Assembly (NCBI RefSeq): GCF_024139115.2 | Contig: NC_085140.1 | Coordinates: 462,737,506-462,801,505 of the forward strand | Reading direction: 5' to 3' | DNA length: 64,000 bases | Origin: Armigeres subalbatus | Taxonomy: Eukaryota; Arthropoda; Insecta; Diptera; Culicidae | In this document: piece after piece, positions 1 to 9,892 of the stretch | How the letters are laid out: each line of letters starts with the position of its first letter | Numbering within the stretch: the first letter of the stretch is position 1 | The notes under the pieces: model-generated | What the model was told of the DNA's origin: nothing | The model's database searches: none | What the model saw: the letters and a program-made list of their open reading frames with translations, nothing else | Translations under genes and position numbers: made by a program

Positions 1-2
1 GA

Positions 3-1716
3 AAATCAGAAAGTTATTGGCCAAACTGGACAGTAAGTATGGAAACTGATGAAGAGCTGAGAAACTATGTAAACATTCATCAAAGAATACATCCTTACTC
101 TTTTATTCAGGACGATTATTTTTCGGACTGGTGGCGTTTGGTTAAGCGAACTCTAATAATAAAAAAGTTTACCGATTGGGTTAAAAATAAAACAGATTTT
201 GATCGTAGCACTAATTATGATGATGTAAAATTGGTTGAAAACGCGATATTCAAAAAAGCTCAATGGGATTGTTTCATGGAGGAAGTAACATTACTGAAAG
301 AAGGTAAAGAAATAGAAAAATCCAGCAACTTACGAAAATTGAGTCCAATGCTTGATAATCATGGAGTACTCAGAGCAAGAGGAAGATTGGAACACGCAAG
401 AAGCATACCCGAATCAGCAAGAAAGCCTATTATATTACCATATGAACATAATATTTCTTTTTAATTGTAAAGACATATCATGAACGGTATTTGCATCAGA
501 ATGACAATGTCGTAATTGCAGCTATTCTTCAAAAGTTTTGGATTATTAAACAAAGGTCACTTTTGAAAAAGGTCAAGAAATATTGCCAAGAATGCATTAT
601 TGCTAACGCAAAACCAGTACCACCCATGATGGCACCCTTACCAGATTATCGGACCGAATCTTTCTTGTATCCATTTACGCATACTGGAGTGGATTACTTT
701 GGTCCATTTGAAGTTGCAGTAAAACGATCAAGAGAAAAACGTTGGGGTGTGATTTTTACATGTATGTCTAGTAGAGCAGTTCACATCGAAATGGCTGAGA
801 AGTTAGATACAGATTCTTTTATTGTCTGTTTGCGTAATTTTCAAAACAGAAGAGGAAAAGTTAAGCACCTTTACAGCGATAATGGCACGAACTTTGTTGG
901 AGCTGACAATGAATTAAAAGAACTAATTGTGAATATTGATAAAAGAATGAGAAACGGTGATGCGGCAGCATTAGCCTTAAAATGGACATTCAATCCTCCC
1001 GCGGCATCGCATTTTGGCGGAGTATGGGAGAGGCTTATTAGAATCATAAAGTTATCACTATACAAAATGCTGAAGCAGTATGGTAGTCGTTTACCACGAC
1101 CAGCAATTTTAAGATCTGCTCTGATCCAAGTAGAATTTATTTTAAACTCTCGTCCTTTAACACACATACCAGTAGAAGATATCGACGACGAAATAATGAC
1201 ACCATTTCATATTCTAATTGGTCGTGCTGGAGAATATGTACCACCTTATGATCCAACAGCAATTCACTTAGAAAAACATCATTGGAAAAAGGTTCAAAAC
1301 TATGGGAAATATTTTTGGGATCGGTGGACGAAAGAGTACCTTCCATTGTTGTTGAAACGAAATAAATGGACTAATCAAATTGAAGTTGACGATATTGTTG
1401 TAATAACTGATGATAAGGCACCTCCTGGAACATGGTTGAAAGGTCGAGTAATCAGTGTTAGAATGGCTAAAGATGGACAAGTAAGATCTGCTGAAATTAA
1501 AACATCTAAAGGTATTTATAAAGGCCAGCCGTCAAAGTGGCAGTTTTAGATGTTCGGAAAATTCAAAAGCCAAAGCCATCTTTAGAAACAAATGATGATT
1601 TATTTCAACAAACTCAAAACTTTCAAGGAAGGCATGACACAATTCCACTTTCAGAACCGAAGAAACTAGATTCACCAGATTTAAACCCGAATCAAAATGA
1701 GGAACATGATATATGA
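3..1716 (+). pseudogene. BEL/Pao pol C-terminal region with integrase, frameshifted
   Basis: The frame is open from the window start and contains a WP motif followed by the linker typical between RNase H and integrase in BEL/Pao (LSPMLDNHGVLRARGRL near 340-400). A frameshift near 463 moves to the next frame. That frame holds an HHCC zinc-binding motif (H-x4-H near 480-495, KKYCQEC near 567-587) and the DDE core: D in TGVDYFGPF (~690), D in LYSDNGTNF (~877), E in GGVWERL (~1023). The C-terminal domain ([10 protein letters not shown]) follows. A second shift near 1520 moves to a frame starting [11 protein letters not shown], which ends at the TGA at 1714-1716. The protein would join retroelement cDNA to chromosomal DNA. 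Both shifts look like single-base losses. Confidence 0.88.
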
Positions 1717-2185
1717 ACAAGGCGAAAGACGTGTAGCATCTTCTGTAGTTTATAAAATTTTAGCTGGACAAAATCCTAATACTCAAGGCTTTAGATTTGA
1801 TGCTTTATTATCTGAGAAAATAATTGATGGTGCAATACATAAGTACTGGAACAAAGTGTTGTCTTGGAGCACATGGTTGGGAAACACTACGTCAACATTC
1901 ATCGGTATTTACCTATTCGCTCGAGGTTTAAAATTTATTGTTGATACAATCATACATAGTCAGATATTATATGACATCTATGGTTTCAGTTGGAAACTAA
2001 TAGCATCATTCTGGGACTCATTAACTAATTTTTTGTCGCATAAAAACATTAGAAGGGAGACGGTAAACAAAATGGAAAATAATAGATGTTCAGAAGAGAA
2101 TCAACAACCAAACAATGAAACAGAAGAAACAGAAATGAACCTGTATAGAGGAAATGTGTATCCAAAAATCAACACAAATGTCTAG
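1697..2185 (+). CDS. Env-like membrane-protein C-terminus, truncated
   Basis: A 162-codon ORF overlaps the end of pol by 20 bases in another frame. It has a hydrophobic run (STFIGIYLFARGLKFIV and neighbouring residues) followed by an aromatic, then polar and acidic tail, as in a stalk, transmembrane segment and cytoplasmic tail. No cleavage site or ectodomain is present, so it looks like the 3' end of a longer envelope ORF left by an internal deletion. BEL/Pao elements with captured viral glycoproteins, including chuvirus-type ones in Aedes, are known from the literature. That this ORF belongs to that type is my inference from position and topology; an element-specific accessory protein is possible. 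Confidence 0.4.
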   Translation: MRNMIYEQGERRVASSVVYKILAGQNPNTQGFRFDALLSEKIIDGAIHKYWNKVLSWSTWLGNTTSTFIGIYLFARGLKFIVDTIIHSQILYDIYGFSWKLIASFWDSLTNFLSHKNIRRETVNKMENNRCSEENQQPNNETEETEMNLYRGNVYPKINTNV

Positions 2186-2285
2186 TCCTAAGTAAAAAGA
2201 CAATATCAATATCATTTCATAATAAGTAATAAATCGCTTATCGACAGTTATTATTGTAAATCTAGTAGATTTACGGGGTCCGGAA

Positions 2286-2685
2286 TGTAACGAACGCGAA
2301 TCAATCAATTTGCATTTCAAACTCACCCTGTCATTTTCGTTACGCGACACAGCGCCCCGCCTGGCATATTGTTAGTTGCAATATGCGCATAGTTGATAAT
2401 TCTCTGCTACCTGAGACAATTATGTCATAAACTAATCTTCTACGAAGGACCAAGAAAGAGACCCATAAATTGTAACAAAAATAGTGACGCACCGATAGTG
2501 GCGGCGATAACAAAGTAGAGATAATAAGAAAGGGACCCAAAAGATAATGAGTCAAAATCAGGTAGAATATATTGTACATTCATTTATATATACGGCTTAG
2601 CATTAGTAATAAAGTTAGTTCTAGACCACAGTTCTACAGTGTATGTTTTCTACATCCGAAAAATCCGTAAGTCACCGGCGTCACA
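2286..2685 (+). repeat. Probable BEL/Pao 3' LTR
   Basis: It begins TGTAACGAACG just after a GGGGTCCGGAA-type purine-rich tract and ends GGCGTCACA. Near its end are a TATA-like TATATATACGG (~2586) and AATAAAG (~2610), the usual order of U3/R signals. No second LTR is in the window to prove the borders. Confidence 0.55.
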
Positions 2686-2702
2686 CCCCCTGCGAAACTC
2701 AT

Positions 2703-2880
2703 TCATTGAGCTGGAAGTACAATATGTGCTGGAAGCTGGTTCCAACAAACAATACCACGTACGAACAAAGTATTTCCATAATGGGATGTTCTAAAACGTG
2801 ATAAGACAAAATTTCTTATAACCGTTTCGGTCAAATGTTCATTTTGGTTAACTTGAATTCGGTTAGATGACTTGCAGATT
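2703..2880 (-). pseudogene. Non-LTR retrotransposon RT C-terminal fragment
   Basis: On the minus strand the translation includes RTSHYGNTLFVRGIVCWN followed by QLPAHI. This resembles the end of the reverse-transcriptase ORF in Jockey/CR1-like mosquito elements, where a short NTLFVRG..WNQLP motif precedes the stop. Only this tail is recognisable, and upstream sequence dissolves into TTCGG-rich repeats. Confidence 0.45.
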
Positions 2881-2899
2881 AACGTGTTATTCGGTAAAG

Positions 2900-3165
2900 T
2901 AGCATTCGAACGAATGTCTTCCGCCGAATGACTTTCGGCAAATACGAAGAGAAGGACCGTATTACCGTACAATCCATTAAGCCGATACTCATCTGACGGA
3001 ATATTTCCTGTGCCCGAAAATGTCGTTCGACCAAAAAGTCGTTCGGTAGAACAGGTCAGTTTTTTCTGAAATGGTTGTTTGGAAGAAAGGGCCATTTGGC
3101 GACAATTTTGGCCATAAAACCCGTTCAGCAAACTATGACAGCCGATGATTTTCGGACCGACGCAC
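2900..3165. repeat. Degenerate TTCGG-rich minisatellite
   Basis: Imperfect short units built around TTCGGC/TTCGGT and CCGAA recur (for example CCGCCGAATGACTTTCGGCA and GTCGTTCGACC). The periodicity is loose, about 15-25 bases. It belongs with the other word-like minisatellites of this window (30.9, 33.8, 41, 46 and 47.5 kb) in style but has a different core. Confidence 0.4.
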
Positions 3166-3329
3166 ACCTCTAGTCACATGCAACTTCGGGAACACCACGA
3201 AGTTTCTCGAAAGAACCTGTAGAAGGCCAAATTTACATTTTTAGAACAAAACGTGTCATGCTACTAGTCATCTATAATGATATCCCACAAATGAACTTTT
3301 CAGATGAGTCTGTTAAATGCGAAAAGTTA

Positions 3330-3486
3330 CTTGTCATAAGACGAGTTTGTACAATCCCATTTAATTCCACTACTTAATTGTATCTTGACAGATACGTGTT
3401 TCGACTTCAACAGTAAGGTCGTCTTCAGTGTCTCGTACTTGACTCGACTTAGTCGATGGGATTGTACAAACTCGTCTTATGACAAG
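3330..3486. mobile_element. MITE with ~30-bp terminal inverted repeats
   Basis: The left end CTTGTCATAAGACGAGTTTG and the following ten bases are an exact inverted match to the right end, which finishes at 3486. The 157-bp element has no coding capacity. Its interior (AACAGTAAGGTCGTCTTCAG) recurs at 49420-49533 (right end missing) and, diverged and inverted, near 34745-34870, so this is a dispersed family. A target duplication is not clear. Confidence 0.75.
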
Positions 3487-3894
3487 TGAAAACATTCCTC
3501 TAAAAAGTTCAAAATAATTTTCTTAGCGAAAAGATAAATAATTCAAAAGTGATGCTATTTATTGTTCTCAATTTAAGCCGGAACAAATTATCATTTTTTC
3601 TTTTATCTCAATGATCTTTTCTATATTAGCAGGGTGGGACAAAAAAAAACAAATTAGAAAATATATAAAATCGAAAAAGTTATCAGTTTTTTTTAAGTTT
3701 TTTTTTAACAAAGTTCAAATTTTTATTGATCTGTTGTTGAAAACTTGGGATCCTCCTCTCAAATAATTAAATTTAATCACAAAATTCTGAGGGGGGTGGA
3801 GAAAGATAAGGATAATAAAAATCATTTCGGCCTCTCGAAAAAAAATCCAGATTAATCCACCTAGCAGTGATGGTGACTTTCTCGTGCGAATAAA

Positions 3895-4640
3895 AAATAG
3901 TATTTTGGCCATAACTTTCGAGCCCTTTCATAGTCCTATCTGGCCAAGGAAACAATGGGACAGGATGTTATCGATCATTTAGTAATCTGCCTTCGATCAT
4001 TTAGTAGTTTGTCAATAACTCATTCCAGAAGCTAAATTTCAAAATGTGTTGTATGGTGGACTTCTAGTGCAAAGATTTATCTACAACTCTGCCTAACAGT
4101 TCGTTGTTTGAATTTTACTAATAACGGAGCTATAGCGCTTATAGCAGTAACTTAGACTAAATGATTGCATATTTTGTTATCATTTAGTATAAGTATAGCA
4201 ACTAGCACCGTAACTCCTTTAATAGTGGAATTCGAACAACGACCTGTTAAGGAAAGTTGTAGATAAACCTTTGCACTAGAAGTCCACTATACAACACACT
4301 TTGAGATTTAGCTTCTGGAATGAGTTATTGACAAACTACAAAATGATCGAAGGCAGATTACTAAATGATCGATAACATCCTTGCGACAGGATTCTGCGTC
4401 GAATGCAACTTGTTGCAAGCAAATCGGTTGAGGATAAGTGCTCGAAAACGAGTGACACTTTTTTACGCAATTATTCCGTAAAAAAAAAGTATTTTAGCCA
4501 TAACTTCCGATCCCATAGACCAATCTGGCCAATTTTCAATAGGAAACAATGGGATAGAAGTCTGCGTCGAATGTAACTTATAACGGTTAAGTGCAGGAAA
4601 AATGAGTGATACTTTTGCTACATTTTGGTACGTGGGTGCG
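3895..4640 (+). repeat. Two-copy repeat unit, first copy split by a foldback element
   Basis: Both units run: GTATTTTGGCCATAAC-like start, CTGGCCAA, GGAAACAATGGGA, CTGCGTCGAATG, then GAGTGA(C/T)ACTTTT. The first (about 3895-4475) is interrupted by the 418-bp hairpin at 3963-4380; the second (about 4485-4640) is not and serves as an empty-site reference. The second ends near a CACACACACAAAC microsatellite and a GAACTGAGTCGATCGGTATA segment. Confidence 0.6.
3963..4380. mobile_element. Long foldback (hairpin) element, ~190-200-bp arms
   Basis: The left arm starting GGATGTTATCGATCATTTAG is an inverted match, with scattered substitutions, to the right arm ending CTAAATGATCGATAACATCC; similarity runs almost to the centre near 4170. 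Against the uninterrupted repeat unit at 4485-4640 the hairpin sits as an insertion, with GGGACA on the left and GCGACA on the right as a probable imperfect target duplication. No ORF. Bidirectional transcription is not needed for it to make double-stranded RNA. Confidence 0.8.
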
Positions 4641-4879
4641 CACAGACACACACACAAACAGAAATCATCTCAATTCGTCGAACTGAGTCGATCGGTATAT
4701 AACACTATGGCTCTAGTAGATTTGGAGTGACTTTGAACTTAATTTATGAAAAAAGAAAGAAATATAAAAATTGAAAAAAATACAGAAAGAGGTTTCTTTC
4801 CTTACCCGTGAGATTTGGAGAGCTGTCAAAAAGATTTATTGTTATTTACAGTCTATAATAAGCATGAAAAAGTGTCCTC

Positions 4880-5400
4880 TCTAATAAGTTCTTGCACTTT
4901 TTGGGATGTTCTGAGAGTGATTAATGAAATCTTTCAATTTTCGCAAATAAGGTATTTCGTACTTTACTGACTTTTTAGAAGTTCATTCGTGAGTAATAAT
5001 GAAGAATGAGCTGTCGCCTGATACGCTTTGGTAGGCAAACAGAAATGTTACCTCCTACAGGTTCCCTCTGGGAATTCCTTACTTTGGCTCCTTACAAAGA
5101 CATCACAGGTTTTTTCGCCAGAAACCGTGAAGAATGCGCTATCGCATGACCTGTTGACGGAAATTTTGCTTCCTCGGAGTACTATGTAAAGTTCCGGGAG
5201 TGGTCAATGGGGCCTTTTGCGCTTTACAGACTTTTCAGACGTTTATTTGAGAGAAATCTTAAAAAATAAGTTATCGCATGACATGGTTTTGGCTAAAAAA
5301 GGAGAACTCCTCTCCTACTACTTCCCCGGAAAAATCTGGAAACTTCCTAGAGGCGCACTCAAACACTTCTGAAATTTTGAAAAATCACTAAAATAACGGT
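4880..5400. repeat. Degenerate ~130-bp tandem repeat, about three to four units
   Basis: A landmark CTGTCGCCTGATACG / CTATCGCATGACCTG / TTATCGCATGACATGG recurs at about 5011, 5140 and 5272. Between landmarks come a TCCTC-rich stretch, a CTTTAC/CTTTTTAGA stretch and a GTGAAGAATG/TTAAAAAATAAG stretch in the same order. Units are diverged and have no shared reading frame. Confidence 0.55.
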
Positions 5401-6185
5401 GTTAAGTGTGGCTTTGTTATAAAGTAAAGTTTGAGAAGAGTTCCACATAAAAACAAAGTTTCCGTTGGAATACCCCAAACGTAAAATCGTAAGTACCCCA
5501 ACGGAATCTGACATAACTGGACACCACTCGTAATAAAATCTAAACTACGATTTAAAAACTGAACCTTGTCTCAAAATTTCGCAAAGAGAGTTAAGTTCAA
5601 TTTCAAAATTGATCGTCCAGAAGACCTTGGCTTTTTGGGTGTTAGTAAGCAAAAATAGGGCAACCGTTCCGTTTTTTTTTAATAGTGACAAACAGATGCA
5701 AACAAGCATATATGTAGTTATCAAGTTCCTCATGTAAATCTCTTTTTAAAATTTAGCTATCTCAGAGAAATCATGAGATAGTTGATTTTCTACACTGTTA
5801 CTGCATAATTACCACCCCATTGTAGCCTCATAGCAGTAGATTCAAATGAAAACTAATACATCTGTATAATGAAGGAACATAATAGCTGTCGTTTGAAACC
5901 TGTTGATCGCAAATTGATAAAGATTAACTATGTCAAATCAGTAATAAAAAATACATAATGCGTAAAAATAGGGTAAAAATACCGTTTCTTGGCCAAAACT
6001 GCCAGAAATAGATGCGTGCCGTGAACTAAAGTCAGGGCATCGAATTCCATATTGAAAAATCTATCTTTTGGTATGAAAACATGGAATGTAGTTTAGTGGT
6101 ATTCTGAGATATTGAATTTAATCCCTTTTTAAGGAAAAATCTTCAAGAGAATCTGCGCCTTGCTGCCCTTCCGTTGTAAGATCCA
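5401..6185. other. AT-rich unassigned sequence
   Basis: I see no gene, RNA or recognisable repeat border here. Short ORFs are not supported by motifs. Confidence 0.5.
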
Positions 6186-6262
6186 CTTCCGGTGGTAGGT
6201 CGTTTGGCATAACGCCGTTTGACATAAATATCGTTTGGCATAATGGTCATGTGGCATAATAG
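6186..6262. repeat. Short GTTTGGCATAA minisatellite
   Basis: About four units of 15-17 bases share TCGTTTGGCATAA or GTGGCATAATG cores. It resembles in style the other mosquito word-like minisatellites in the window. Confidence 0.5.
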
Positions 6263-6395
6263 TTGTGTAATCAACAATTTCGCAAAAGATGTTCAATTGT
6301 TCATCAAAAATAAGTTCAAGATATGTCCAATACTTTATAATTATAATCACTGATTTTTATGTCTGGTTTTACTACTTATCATCTTTTTGCTTCAG

Positions 6396-6636
6396 GGTCA
6401 CAAACATGATCGTCTTTGACATATTACAAAAAACGGAAACATTTTCTTACCTGGAAAAGACAATAAAAATCAATGATTCAATTAAAAAATGCAATGTAGT
6501 CCTTTGGTTAAATTACTTACCCGTATTCGAAGGATGTGTAAGCTTATATATGTGGTATCATTTGAAAGATAATATTGACAGCATAGTGGGTTTCCAAGCT
6601 TTCTATCAACAGTTTGGTTATGGAGTGATCGTATAG
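6396..6636 (+). other. Weak candidate exon
   Basis: A pyrimidine-rich tract and CAG (CATCTTTTTGCTTCAG, ending at 6395) would be an acceptable 3' splice site. It is followed by an open frame to the stop near 6636, with moderately hydrophobic stretches (CNVVLWLNYLPVFEGCVSLY). The residue mix looks more protein-like than neighbouring chance ORFs. No donor, partner exon or recognised family supports it; chance is quite possible. Confidence 0.15.
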
Positions 6637-6639
6637 CAA

Positions 6640-7660
6640 AAAATATAATCAATCAAATTCACAAGTTTTGTAGTGAAATCAAGCGATTTGTGCCTTCGGT
6701 GGAAAAACATCGGAATTGTATTTAATTTTACCGCAAAATGGTAATTTCTACCCCCAATTTTTTTTCAATATGCTTTTCAAAGACATCGAATTCTTGAGTG
6801 ATGTCTCAATGGAAATTAAAAATGGAACAAGACCTTCAGTGTACGAAATAAGTCAAACATATTTGGAAATTTAGAAGATCTAGTTGGTAAATTTTGTCAT
6901 TATCTGATTTATTCTGAATATTAAAATACCCCACTTTGAATTGAATGTAAACAACAAACAACGCTTGAAATATTATGGTAATAATTTACAAAAATGCCCA
7001 TTCTGTGTAAATTTAGAAAGGGTCAAGCAGGCAATTATCACGAACTTTCAATGCCACTGTTGGCTTCGAGATCGGATGCTGTTCGTGTTCACTCATCAAC
7101 GTCATCAACGCACATTTCCCAGAACAGGGCCGTAACATGAAGATATGAAAAGCATACCAAAACAAATTAAGGTTGATTTATTTTTCAATTGTTTCGAGCT
7201 TTTGCTTCTGTGCCGTACAGCATATCGGCAGCCACGGAGACAAAACGTTGTCAAACAATCCAACAATGTATAACAAACGAGGGGTGGGTGGGAAGAACAA
7301 CCGCATAAATCGTTTCTGTTGCAGCTGCTGTAGCCAGCACATACCAGCAGTTGACGGTCAGTCGTCTGCGATGTGGCTTATGCTGAAATTGTTTTCAAAA
7401 TTGGTCGCTACCCTCGGATTCCTCCCCCCATGGGCAATTGGGGCCAGTCAGTCGGTCGGTATGCTATCACCAGGCCGTTACCCCACCATTATTCGCTGCA
7501 TCGTCCGATATTCGGACCGCCGCCGATTATGGTCTTACGGACGGACGTTCGTTATTAGACGGCGCAATTATTATTGTTACTGTAACATTGTTTTGTATCA
7601 TTTTGCATTTTATTGTCATCATCGTATGACGACCGATGATGAAAGAAACCATGCCACAAT
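6640..7660. other. Unassigned sequence left of the errantivirus insertion
   Basis: The right part (7200-7560) is more GC-rich and contains an ORF with no recognisable domains. The last ~50 bases (from about 7663) match the right end of the inverted paralogue at 51.7 kb. I cannot assign a function. Confidence 0.4.
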
Positions 7661-7716
7661 GCCAAGTAATAGGGTGACTGTAACAGTGATAATGGATATG
7701 CAAATTTTAATTATAC

Positions 7717-8055
7717 GTTAGGAAAAGATATTCTAAACCTAGCCACCCAACATGCCACATCGACCGACCCAGCGGACGATGTACAGGAGAAGGAGGACAA
7801 CGGAGGAGACAGGTAGCCACCCATCCGGCTAGCAACGAGGAAACAGCTGACGCGGACAACAACGGATCGAACGATATCGACGGGGACTTCGTACCGAGAC
7901 CGATTGTGCTGACTAAGTAGATTTAATTAATAAAAGGTTCTTCGTTAGGGAAATTCAGGCAGTCTTAAGTGTGAATTTAAAGTGAAATCATTGTAATTAA
8001 TTATCCAAAGTAAATAAATGTATTTTTTTTCAACACTCTGGCCTAACAGAGCATT
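7717..8055 (+). repeat. 5' LTR of the errantivirus-like element
   Basis: It begins GTTAGGAAAAGATATTC and ends ACTCTGGCCTAACAGAGCATT. It matches the 3' LTR throughout; most differences are single-base losses in the 3' copy. AATTAATAAAAGG and GTAAATAAATG near the end are possible polyadenylation signals. Confidence 0.9.
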
Positions 8056-8057
8056 AT

Positions 8058-8075
8058 TGGCGCAGTCGACGGCAG
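8058..8075 (+). other. Primer-binding site, tRNA-Ser type
   Basis: TGGCGCAGTCGACGGCAG lies two bases after the 5' LTR. Its first eleven bases complement the CCA-bearing 3' end of insect tRNA-Ser, the primer used by related gypsy elements such as 17.6 and 297 (known). The later bases diverge. Confidence 0.75.
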
Positions 8076-8708
8076 TGTGTGGAAGTAGTGCAAATAAAAC
8101 TTCTGAAGTGCAATAAAAATACTTAGTGCAAAAATCTGTGCTAATCAACAAAAAAAAATCCTAAGTATCTAGGAAAATCCAGACTTAGTTAAACCAGTGA
8201 ACATCCAGTGATAGCACAAACCGGAGTGAGCTTAGTGAATATAAGCTCATCTACCTAAAGTGACAATCCAGTGATACAAAGAAAAACCAGAAGAAAAACC
8301 TAGTGAATATAAGCGCAGCTTCGAGAAATAATTTGCGCTTGAAGCATAGCAACGCACGAAACACCAACCGAGCAGCATTCATTGTGAATAACCGGATCAT
8401 CGGCGAAGCCACTAGGGGAGCGCATATCATCCAGTTTGTGTGATTCGGAGCGAAGGAAGGACCCACCATCAACTCTCCAACTAACCACACTATACACAGC
8501 AGACTCTGATGAAACAACAAATCATCTTGTAAGTAACCAATTTAAAATTACTACATTACTTTATTAAAGTGCCAAACAGTGAGATTACCTGTGAGAGTGA
8601 GAGTGCATATCGATCTCGAACAAATTGCTCGCTAAATTAGTCACTTTTCGCTCGTCTAAACATATTAAGTGCACGTTCACGTTCAGAAATATATCAAATT
8701 TAAACGTG

Positions 8709-9886
8709 ATGACGGACTCAAACACCGACTCAGCAGCGGTATCAAACGCTGACGCTCCGGCGGGACCACAGGTCGTCACACCCGAACAGCTGTTAGCACA
8801 AGTCGCTCAGCTTACAAATAACCAGAACAGCTTGATCGCAACGATGAATTCGATGCAACGGAAGATAAGATGCATAATCCTTTTAAGAATTTTAAAATAC
8901 CCGACCAAATCAATATAATATCTAATTTCAATGGAAACAAAAAAGAGACGCTAGCATGGGTCAAAGACACCCAAGAAGCTCTTGATTTGTTTGAAGACTT
9001 TGAACTTGAGCCCTCGTATAAACAGATTATGAGGGTGGTCAAGTCAAAAGTTGTTGGCGAGGCTAGGGAAGTCCTTATAGCCGCGGGGAACCCAACAGAA
9101 TGGACAGATATCAAAGAAGTCCTCTTGAATGCCTTTGGGGACAGAAGAGACATAACGTCTCACATCCAATCTTTATTTTTTATTAAGCAGGGAAAATACA
9201 CCCTCAATGAATATTTCCACAGAGTAAAATCTATCGACACCGCTATAAAATCAACAGCAGCACAGATGGAAGATTATAGATCTTCAACTGAAGCAGTCAA
9301 TAAACTGATTAGCTTGATGTCTCTAACACGATACATCGACGGACTGAACGGCGAGAATTTGGCCATGTACGTCCGAAGTTATCGGCCAAAAACATTAGAG
9401 GAAGCTCATGAGATCACTACCCAACATTCAAATGCATCTTTTAGGCAAAAACTGGAGAATAGGCAAGGGACGGGTAACCCGAAAATTCAGAATTTCAACC
9501 AAAAAGCATTCAATCAAAATAGAACGGACAATCCAAATTTTCAACAAACAGGGCACCAAAATAAACCACAATTTAGTCCAAATAGAAGCGATAACCAGAA
9601 AAATAACCAATATTCAGACCATAACAAATCAAACTCAGGAAAATTTAGATACCAAAACCTATTCGGGACGACGATGTCTCTATGAAAACAGCAGAAATCC
9701 AGGATGGAAGTGAATAACCACGATGACGAAGAGGAATGTGAACACAGAAATTCGAACGCAAAAGAATCTGAAACCCAAACCCTCTGTAAACAACCAGACG
9801 ACTCGGTTTTGGAGTCAGATGATGATGAGTACTTTGTCGACGAGTTAAATTTTCACGTGGGCGAAGCACATCAAATAAAAAGATAA
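8709..9886 (+). pseudogene. gag: gag of the errantivirus-like element, frameshifted
   Basis: The start at 8709 (MTDSNTDSAAV) follows a long leader. A frameshift near 8865 leads into an ORF (8870-9685) with a capsid-like middle (SNFNGNKKETLAWVKDTQEA; NAFGDRRD; YTLNEYFHRVKS) and an Asn/Gln-rich tail. Further shifts near 9680-9710 reach an acidic C-terminus (DDEEECEHRN; ESDDDEYFVD) ending at 9886. There is no CCHC knuckle, which fits errantivirus gag proteins. The protein would form the particle shell. Length, about 390 residues in total, is normal for the group. Confidence 0.8.
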
Positions 9887-9892
9887 ATAGCA

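Larger units (their letters stand above)
1..2685 (+). mobile_element. BEL/Pao LTR retrotransposon, 3' portion (5' end off window)
   Basis: The order is C-terminal pol with integrase, a short membrane-protein-like ORF, a purine-rich stretch before position 2286, and a probable 3' LTR. The integrase sequence style and the TGT...ACA LTR ends fit BEL/Pao. The 5' LTR, gag, protease and reverse transcriptase lie left of the window or are lost. Two frameshifts break pol, so this copy is not intact as written. The class call is firm from the protein motifs; the LTR limits are less certain because the partner LTR cannot be seen. Confidence 0.8.

Noticed and set aside
7173..7721. 182-residue ORF left of the errantivirus
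   Set aside because: Runs into the target flank and has no domain or codon pattern; overlapping frames are equally open.
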